DNA of 60,223 nucleotides from Polyangiaceae bacterium (GTDB taxonomy: Bacteria > Myxococcota_A > Polyangia > Polyangiales > Polyangiaceae). The notes under the pieces are model-generated. The model saw only the letters and a program-made list of their open reading frames with translations, had not been told where the DNA came from and did not search any database. Below, one piece after another: positions 54,729-60,223 of this stretch (the stretch's first letter is position 1; the number at the start of each line of letters is the position of its first letter). Location of the stretch: positions 1 to 60,223 of the forward strand of contig JALHPN010000027.1 in NCBI GenBank assembly GCA_022842465.1, in the 5' to 3' direction. Made by a program: the position numbers and the translations under genes.

Positions 54729-55807
54729 CAGTTCGCCCCCTGGATGCAGCCGAAGACGAGATCGATCTTCGCCTCGATCGGCGCGCCCTTCACCGCGGCG
54801 CACGACGCCGGGCACAGCACGACGCGCGAGGGCGCCTTCGGATCGTCGTAGTAGAAGCCGCCCGTGCTGCCGCCGCACGCCTCGGGCCCGGCCACCTTGC
54901 GGATGCGGACCTCGGGATCGTTCTGTCCGGGCGTGAACTCGACCTCGACGCTGTCGAGATCGAGCTTCCCCTTCTCCGGCGGCGGCAGCGGGAGGACGAA
55001 CTCGCAGCCGATCGCGCTCATGCGGATCTTGTCGAGCGCCAAGGCGAGCGCGTCTCCCGCGCCGGCGCCGCTCACGTCGAACGCCTTCGGATCCCCGCCG
55101 CCGGCCGCGGCGATCTGATCGAGGTTCGAGAAGGTCGCGCCGGCCATGCCGACGGCGAACGTGCGGACTCGCGGAGCCCCTGCGGGGGGGCTCGCGCCGC
55201 TCGCGGCGACCGACGCGACGTTCGCGACGTTCCCGCACCCGCTCGGGTCTCCGTCGGTCACGAGGATCACGACGCCCTCGTGCGGCGGCGCCTTCGCGAG
55301 GAAATCCTGCATCGCCGCGATCGCCCCCTCGAGGCCCGACTTCATGGGCGTACCGCCGCTCACGACCGTCGACGTCAGCTTGTCGTTGATCGAGAGCACG
55401 TTGTCGGGGAGCTTCGCGATCGGCACCGGCAGCGCCTTGTACGCCGACGCGTTGCAGTCCTCGCCCGCGAGCGGGGGGAAGAACTGGAGGCCCATCTGCA
55501 TTCCGACGACCTCGGAGCGATCGGCGAAGGCGCGCACCGCCTTCGTCGCCGACGTCCACTTCTCGCCCGCCATGGATCCCGAGCGGTCGAGCAGCACGAG
55601 CATCGCGAGCGGCACCGTCTCCGCCTTCACGATCTCGCTGAGGCACGCGCCCGCCTCGGGGAGCGCCCCCGCGTCCGCGCCCGTGAACTGCTGCGCCTCT
55701 CCTTCTTCGGCGAGGAGCCCGCGCCGGCCCCCTCCACAGGCCGCGGTGAGGAGCGCGCTCCCGACGAGGGTGGCGATCCCGAGAGAGAGCTTCATCGCGT
55801 TGTTCAT
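54728..55807 (-). CDS. von Willebrand factor A-domain lipoprotein
   Basis: The 359-aa lipoprotein (lipobox TAAC) has a vWA domain (about 65-265) with the MIDAS core LVLLDRSGSMAGEKW (D-x-S-x-S), GGTPMKSGLEGAI with the third MIDAS Thr, and VVILVTDGDPSGC. It should bind a divalent cation and a protein partner. The C-terminal part (about 270-359) has GCEFVLPLPPPEKGKLDLDS and several cysteines. Its start overlaps paralogue A's stop (ATGA), so it is inside the cysteine-rich lipoprotein operon and probably interacts with those proteins. A Met at codon 5 is an alternative start. Confidence 0.88.
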   Translation of the reverse strand: MNNAMKLSLGIATLVGSALLTAACGGGRRGLLAEEGEAQQFTGADAGALPEAGACLSEIVKAETVPLAMLVLLDRSGSMAGEKWTSATKAVRAFADRSEVVGMQMGLQFFPPLAGEDCNASAYKALPVPIAKLPDNVLSINDKLTSTVVSGGTPMKSGLEGAIAAMQDFLAKAPPHEGVVILVTDGDPSGCGNVANVASVAASGASPPAGAPRVRTFAVGMAGATFSNLDQIAAAGGGDPKAFDVSGAGAGDALALALDKIRMSAIGCEFVLPLPPPEKGKLDLDSVEVEFTPGQNDPEVRIRKVAGPEACGGSTGGFYYDDPKAPSRVVLCPASCAAVKGAPIEAKIDLVFGCIQGAN

Positions 55808-58542
55808 GGCGTCACCGTCACGCTGAGGGTCGCGGGGCCGGCGGCTGCGCCGATCCCATCGACGAAGAGGAAGACCGGCACGTTCGGGAGGACCGGGAAC
55901 GTGAGCTCGCGCACCGTCTCGTTCGGCTTGGTGGGATCCGAGTCGTCGCAGTCGAGCTCGTCCGTGGGGTCCGTGCACGTCCCGCGCGCGTAGAAGACCG
56001 CTCCCCAGCTCGCGGTGAGCTGCGCGGTCGCCGTGCCCGCGATGTCGGAGGTCACGGCGACGACACCGTCACGGCCGCTGCCGCCGCACGAGCCGCCATA
56101 GTTCGAAGCGAGCGCGCTCGTCGAGAGGGAAAGGACCCTGCTTCGCGTCGCGGTCCCGATCCCCGCGAGCGCGATCGCCGTCCCCGGGCACGTGTCCGCG
56201 CCCGCGAGGGGCTCGAGCGCGCACGTCGCGGAACAGCCGTCGCCCGCGGCCGTGTTGCCGTCGTCGCACTGCTCGCCGCCGCTGACGAGGCCGTCGCCAC
56301 AGGCCGCGTCTTTCAGCGTCACGTCCATCGTGAACTTCCCGCGCGCGGTCGTCGTGGCGGCGTCGACGATGATCCAGTACGTCGTGTTCGCGGTCGCCGC
56401 GAACGACACCGTCTCGCCGCCGGCACCTGCCGAGCGGTTCGAGCACGTCAAGAAGCCCGAGCTCGTGTTCGGCGGGCAAGCGGGCCGGACGCCGAGGGAG
56501 ATGTTGTAGGTCGCGTCCACCTTGGCGGTGACGACGCCGGAGATGGGCGGCGTGATCGTGAAGTAGGCCTCGCGCCCCGGCGCGGCGCAGGGCGCCGTGA
56601 AGAAGCCGCCGCCCGGCAGGTGCCAGTTACCGCCCTTCACCTGCGCCGTGTACACGCCGGCCGGAGCCTCGGTCAGCACGAGCGGCTCCGCCGTCGCGCA
56701 CGTCGTCCGCGTCGCAGGCGTGGGCTCGATCACGCAGCTCGCGTTGCACCCGTCGCCGTCGTCGTTCGCACCGTCGTCGCAGCTCTCGCCGCCCTCGATG
56801 ATGCCGTTGCCGCAGACGGAGCGCCGGATGGTGCCCTCGACCGTGAAGGGCCCTTCGAGGTCCCGGTTCGAGGTCGGACCGTCGACGACGACGTAGTAGG
56901 TCTGGCCGGAGGCGATGGGGCCCGCAACGACCTCCTCGTCGTCGCCGTTCGCCTTGTTTCCGCAGGCCCCGACGCTGCCGCCCGCGGGGAGCGTCTGTCC
57001 CTCGAGGGTGCACGCGGAGCGGACGTCGAGGACGACGTCGAAGCTCCCCTTCGCCTTGGCCTCGATCCAGCCGTCGTACGGAGCGACGAAGGAGTAGACC
57101 GCGTCCTTCCGCGCCGAGGAGCTGTTCGCGCAGGTCTTCACCGCCGCTGTGAGCGGCGCCGTCGACGCCGTCGTGCGGAAGGACCACGTGTCGTTCGGGC
57201 CGGACGCGAGCGCCAGCGGCGCGCCGGGGCACGTGTCGATCCCCGCCGGCGGCGCCTCGAGCGTGCACGTCGCCGAGCACCCGTCACCGGCCCCCGTGTT
57301 TCCGTCGTCACACGCCTCTGGCATCTCGTGTACGCCGTTCCCGCACGTCGCCGGAGCGAGCGTCACGTCGAGGCGGTACGTCCCGTCGGCGATCGCCTTC
57401 GCGACCGCCGTGTCGTTGTCGACGAACACGAAGTAGGTGTTCTGCGCGACGACCGGGAACGTCGTCGTGAGCGGCTTGTTCGGTAGCGGCTCGGACTTGC
57501 AGTCGAGCTGCGTCGAGCTCGTGAAGCACTCGCCGCGCACGTGGAGGGCGGCGAGCGGATAGGCCGCCACGAGCTTCGCGGTGATAGCGCCCGAGATCGT
57601 CGGCGTGATCGCGTAGACCTGGTCTCTGCCCGAAGCGCTCGTGCACCCGAAGGTCCCCATCGTGTTCGCGAGCTTCGACACGTCTCCCGAGAAGCTCACC
57701 GTCTTCGCCCCGTTCGGGTCCCCCACGAGCGTGTACGGCTGCCCCGGGCACTTCCCCGGCAGAGCCCCGAGCGCCTCGAGCTGACACGCGGCCGAGCAGC
57801 CGTCACCGCTCGTCTCGTTCCCGTCGTCGCACTGCTCGGGCACCTCGGCGACGCCGTCTCCGCAGCGCGTCTCTCCGATCGACACGTCGAGCCGGAACGT
57901 CCCGCCCGTCCCCTGCGCGCCGTCGACGACCACGTACGTGGTCTGCCCCTTCGCGACCGGCACCGCGATCTCGGCGCTGCCCGCGCCGCTCGGCGTCGCC
58001 TTGCAGCGGATCTCGCTCGCCGCGTCCACGCACGTCGCGCGCGCCGAGACGATCGCGTCGAAGGTCGAGGTCACGCGGATCGTCGCGACGCCGTCGAGGT
58101 CCGACGTGAAGGAGTACGCCGCGTCGTTGCCTCCCTTGCCGCCGCACGTCGTGCTCTCGAACGACGATCCGGTCTGCGCCGTGCTCGCCTGGACGCTCGC
58201 CGTCCTCCGGTTCGCCGCGGGAGCCGCGAGCACGAGCGCCGTGCCCGGGCAGGCGCCGCTCGGCGTCGCCGCCTCGCTCCGGCAGGTGGCGCTGCAGCCG
58301 TCACCGCTCGCGGTGTTGCCGTCGTCGCACTCCTCCCCGTCGTCGAGGCGCCTGTCCCCGCAGCGCGCAGACGACGACCCGGACTCGGGGAGGACGTTCA
58401 GGCCGGCGTCGGACACGGGGTCCTCGAACGCGAGCACGTGGTCGTCCGTCGCGCACCCCCCGGAGCCGGACAGCGCACCGGTGAAGAGGAAGGCCGACAC
58501 GAGCGCGAGGAGCGATGACGTAGGATGCTTCATGGTTCGCAC
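55804..58542 (-). CDS. Five-module cysteine-rich-repeat lipoprotein, paralogue A
   Basis: This 912-aa lipoprotein (lipobox near GSGGC, C30) is the first of three paralogues in transcription order. Its modules have CGDRRLDDGEECDDGN, CGDGVAEVPEQCDDGN, CGNGVHEMPEACDDGN, CGNGIIEGGESCDDGA and CGDGLVSGGEQCDDGN, each followed by a beta-rich unit with motifs such as YVVVDGAQGTGGTFRLDV. Calcium binding is plausible from the D-D-G-N and G-D-G-C clusters, but not shown. The stop overlaps the vWA gene start. A 60-bp gap separates it from the next gene upstream. Confidence 0.88.
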   Translation of the reverse strand: MRTMKHPTSSLLALVSAFLFTGALSGSGGCATDDHVLAFEDPVSDAGLNVLPESGSSSARCGDRRLDDGEECDDGNTASGDGCSATCRSEAATPSGACPGTALVLAAPAANRRTASVQASTAQTGSSFESTTCGGKGGNDAAYSFTSDLDGVATIRVTSTFDAIVSARATCVDAASEIRCKATPSGAGSAEIAVPVAKGQTTYVVVDGAQGTGGTFRLDVSIGETRCGDGVAEVPEQCDDGNETSGDGCSAACQLEALGALPGKCPGQPYTLVGDPNGAKTVSFSGDVSKLANTMGTFGCTSASGRDQVYAITPTISGAITAKLVAAYPLAALHVRGECFTSSTQLDCKSEPLPNKPLTTTFPVVAQNTYFVFVDNDTAVAKAIADGTYRLDVTLAPATCGNGVHEMPEACDDGNTGAGDGCSATCTLEAPPAGIDTCPGAPLALASGPNDTWSFRTTASTAPLTAAVKTCANSSSARKDAVYSFVAPYDGWIEAKAKGSFDVVLDVRSACTLEGQTLPAGGSVGACGNKANGDDEEVVAGPIASGQTYYVVVDGPTSNRDLEGPFTVEGTIRRSVCGNGIIEGGESCDDGANDDGDGCNASCVIEPTPATRTTCATAEPLVLTEAPAGVYTAQVKGGNWHLPGGGFFTAPCAAPGREAYFTITPPISGVVTAKVDATYNISLGVRPACPPNTSSGFLTCSNRSAGAGGETVSFAATANTTYWIIVDAATTTARGKFTMDVTLKDAACGDGLVSGGEQCDDGNTAAGDGCSATCALEPLAGADTCPGTAIALAGIGTATRSRVLSLSTSALASNYGGSCGGSGRDGVVAVTSDIAGTATAQLTASWGAVFYARGTCTDPTDELDCDDSDPTKPNETVRELTFPVLPNVPVFLFVDGIGAAAGPATLSVTVTP

Positions 58543-58602
58543 GAGCGGATCGTGCTCTTGTCGTCCGCGCTCCCCGAACGGGTCACGCGAACGCCACGCG
58601 GC

Positions 58603-59796
58603 TCACGGGAATGTGATGCCGGCCAGCGCGAACGGGCGCGCAGCCCAGGGCTCGAAGAGCACCTGGCGGTCGGTTTCGCGTGAGAGAACGTAGCGAGTGT
58701 TACGCAAGGGAACGTCGAGGCCGACGCCGACGAACGTGCCCGCCCACGGCCAGGCATGACGGTAGCGCACGAGCGCGCGAACCGACGGCACCAGGACCTC
58801 TACGTCCTCGGCGAAGCGCACCCCCGCCCCCGGTGTGCCCTCCGCCGAGGCACGCTCGAGCTGGACGCCGCCGCCGAGCCCGAGCGCGAGGGCGTCGCGC
58901 GCGCCGAGCGCGAGCGTCCCTTCGACGAGGGCGTGCACGGCGAAGCCCGTGAGGCGGACCGTCGCGGACCGCGCCTCGGCGCGTGAGGGAAGGAAGAGCT
59001 GCCCCATCACGACGCCGCCGAGCTCGACGCGCCGTACCATCGGCGTTCGCCCGTCGACGACGAGACCGGGCCCCGACGCGAGCTCGAGCGAGCCGCTGTA
59101 CGCGCTCGCGCCCCAGTACGCGCCGCCCCCGACCGTCACCCTTCGGCCGGCCTCTCGAGCCGGTGGCGCGGCCACGTCGCGGGGCGGCGGGGGCGCGAAC
59201 GCCGGCGCTCCCTCGCGACTCTCCCCTTCCAGCAGGTCCGCGCGCGCGACGTCACGCACGACGCCGATCCGCTCGCCTGCCGCGAGCGCCGACACCGCGA
59301 GCTCGACGATGTGCCCGATCTCTTCGAACGCGACCTCGGGGTTCGCGCGTCGCGCGAGGTGCCTCACGAGCACACGCTCCCACGCGCCATCGACGATGTA
59401 GACCGTGAAGCGCTCGTCGCCGCGCAGATCGATCCAGATCCGCGCGAGCTGTTCGTCGCTCGTCGCGCCAGGCGTCACGACCGTCGCCGGATCGACGGCG
59501 GCCAGGCGGTCGAAGCGCGCCCGCACCCCCTCGCCGCCGAGCCGCTCGCGGAGCACGGCCTCGAGCGCCTCGAGCGAGCTCGGCTCCCCCGCGAGGTGGA
59601 CGTCGACGTTCTTCACCGCCGCCGGCGCGATCGATCCGGGCCGCGCCTCGGCCGCCCGCCCCGCTCCGCTCGACGCCGCGAGCGCCAGCGCACAGGCCGC
59701 CCCTGCGCCTAGGGCGCGTCGCCGAGCGCCGTGAGCAGCGCGCGCGCGCGGTCGGCGTAGAGGCTCGCGGGATGCTGTTCGAGGAGGTCTTGCCAC
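58603..59796 (-). CDS. Outer-membrane/periplasmic protein of the surface operon
   Basis: The 397-aa protein has a very basic N-terminus with RRR, then a hydrophobic stretch (LGAGAACALALAASSGAG), a signal-peptide pattern with an unusually long n-region. A mixed domain (about 55-195, KNVDVHLAGEPSSLEALEAV) and a barrel-like half follow (about 215-397, GGGAYWGASAYSGSLELASG to PFALAGITFP). GTG start at 59796 gives an 88-base overlap with the TPR gene; no later start codon exists before the signal sequence, so the overlap is probably real. Confidence 0.7.
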   Translation of the reverse strand: MARPPRTASREPLRRPRARAAHGARRRALGAGAACALALAASSGAGRAAEARPGSIAPAAVKNVDVHLAGEPSSLEALEAVLRERLGGEGVRARFDRLAAVDPATVVTPGATSDEQLARIWIDLRGDERFTVYIVDGAWERVLVRHLARRANPEVAFEEIGHIVELAVSALAAGERIGVVRDVARADLLEGESREGAPAFAPPPPRDVAAPPAREAGRRVTVGGGAYWGASAYSGSLELASGPGLVVDGRTPMVRRVELGGVVMGQLFLPSRAEARSATVRLTGFAVHALVEGTLALGARDALALGLGGGVQLERASAEGTPGAGVRFAEDVEVLVPSVRALVRYRHAWPWAGTFVGVGLDVPLRNTRYVLSRETDRQVLFEPWAARPFALAGITFP

Positions 59797-60223
59797 GCGC
59801 GCCGCTCGTCCGCTGCGCGCCCCAACCGCTGGAGCGCCAGGGCACGACCGACGCGTGCCTCTTCGGCAAGTGTCCCGTCCCGCGGCGTTCCCTTCAAGTA
59901 CCCGTCGAATTCCGCGAGCGCTCCCGCCGGATCTCCGCCGCGATCGAGGAGCATTCGCCCGAGGCTCACCCGCGCCGCGCTCGTCTCGGCGGCGCCCGGA
60001 TGATGCGCCTCGAGCGCCCGGTAGAGCTCCGTCGCCTTGGGCACGTCGCCCGCGCGCCGCGCGGCGTTCGCGTCGCGGAACAGATCCGACGCCGACATTC
60101 CCGCGTACGCATCCGCCTTCACGACCGGCAAAGCCCTCGTACCGGACGGGACGGACGGGAGGTCACCCACGTTCATCGACGGTGCCTCGGCCACGGCGAC
60201 CGGCGCCGGCGCCGGCGCCGGCG
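59709..60223 (-). CDS. TPR-type protein, cut by the window edge
   Basis: About 170 C-terminal residues are visible. They hold a TPR-like helix pattern (SASDLFRDANAARRAGDVPK, then ATELYRALEAHHPGA, SLGRMLLDRGGD and LEQHPASLYADRARALL) as in YbgF/tol-pal-type proteins. Upstream the frame stays open to the edge as alternating Pro-Ala (APAPAPVAVAEAPSM), so the 5' end is missing. A GTG at 60194 is possible but the linker makes an internal position more likely. Its last 88 bases overlap the next gene. Confidence 0.7.
   Translation of the reverse strand, partial: PAPAPAPVAVAEAPSMNVGDLPSVPSGTRALPVVKADAYAGMSASDLFRDANAARRAGDVPKATELYRALEAHHPGAAETSAARVSLGRMLLDRGGDPAGALAEFDGYLKGTPRDGTLAEEARVGRALALQRLGRAADERRAWQDLLEQHPASLYADRARALLTALGDAP
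60201..60223. repeat. GCCGGC tandem tract at the window edge
   Basis: Nearly perfect 6-bp repeats encode a Pro-Ala linker in the truncated TPR gene. The array continues beyond the window. Confidence 0.7.

Noticed and set aside
49228..58542. Repetitive CDDGN-encoding stretches as a CRISPR or tandem DNA repeat array
   Set aside because: The repeats are protein modules of about 170-190 residues with diverged DNA; no short direct repeats with spacers exist.

Overview
The window is about 70% GC, with ATGA/GTGA start-stop overlaps between many consecutive genes, long antisense open frames, and one tRNA. Gene content points to a Myxococcota-type bacterium, probably of the Polyangia group (inference). 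The clues are multi-modular DUF4215/Myxococcus cysteine-rich-repeat lipoproteins, hybrid histidine kinases, a TPR-Lon fusion, a PilZ-like protein, an AgmX/PglI-type C-terminal domain and many short lipoproteins. No phage, plasmid or CRISPR material is visible. The only mobile-type gene is a REP-associated (Y1/HUH) transposase at about 47.2-48.0 kb.

Left part (0-6.4 kb): a membrane-anchored alkaline-phosphatase-fold (sulfatase-like) enzyme, an ABM-fold protein divergent from a WYL regulator with a perfect inverted repeat between them, a YkgJ-type Cys-cluster protein, a Memo-family protein translationally coupled to a double-hotdog thioesterase, and tRNA-Gly(GCC) with its terminator. From 6.5 to 16.1 kb lies a complete high-affinity K+ uptake locus: an outer-membrane porin, a 26-codon membrane peptide, kdpF-A-B-C, then kdpD-kdpE and a strong terminator. 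The porin and the kdp genes share an upstream 14-bp motif, which suggests co-regulation.

Middle (16-41 kb): sensory and signalling genes (PAS-GAF protein, two hybrid kinases), cell-wall peptidases and a lipid kinase, a peptide deformylase with an apparent lipoprotein signal, and a four-gene minus-strand operon at 28.8-36.3 kb. That operon encodes an Hsp70-like ATPase, a TPR protein fused to a stand-alone Lon protease domain, a membrane J-like/TPR protein without the HPD motif, and a single-pass partner. It looks like a dedicated chaperone-protease system. It is followed by an acyl-CoA dehydrogenase, SDR and diguanylate cyclase coupled by 4-bp overlaps.

Right part (41-60 kb): GH15 glucoamylase-like enzyme, PQQ dehydrogenase-diheme fusion, rpiA, the RAYT transposase, and a minus-strand operon for a cell-surface assembly. 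The operon encodes three paralogous five-module cysteine-rich lipoproteins, a von Willebrand A lipoprotein, an outer-membrane-type protein and a TPR protein that runs off the window. An 11-bp motif, ACGGTATCGCC, recurs in both orientations between 43.9 and 51.3 kb, in different reading frames and between genes, and is nearly absent elsewhere in the window.
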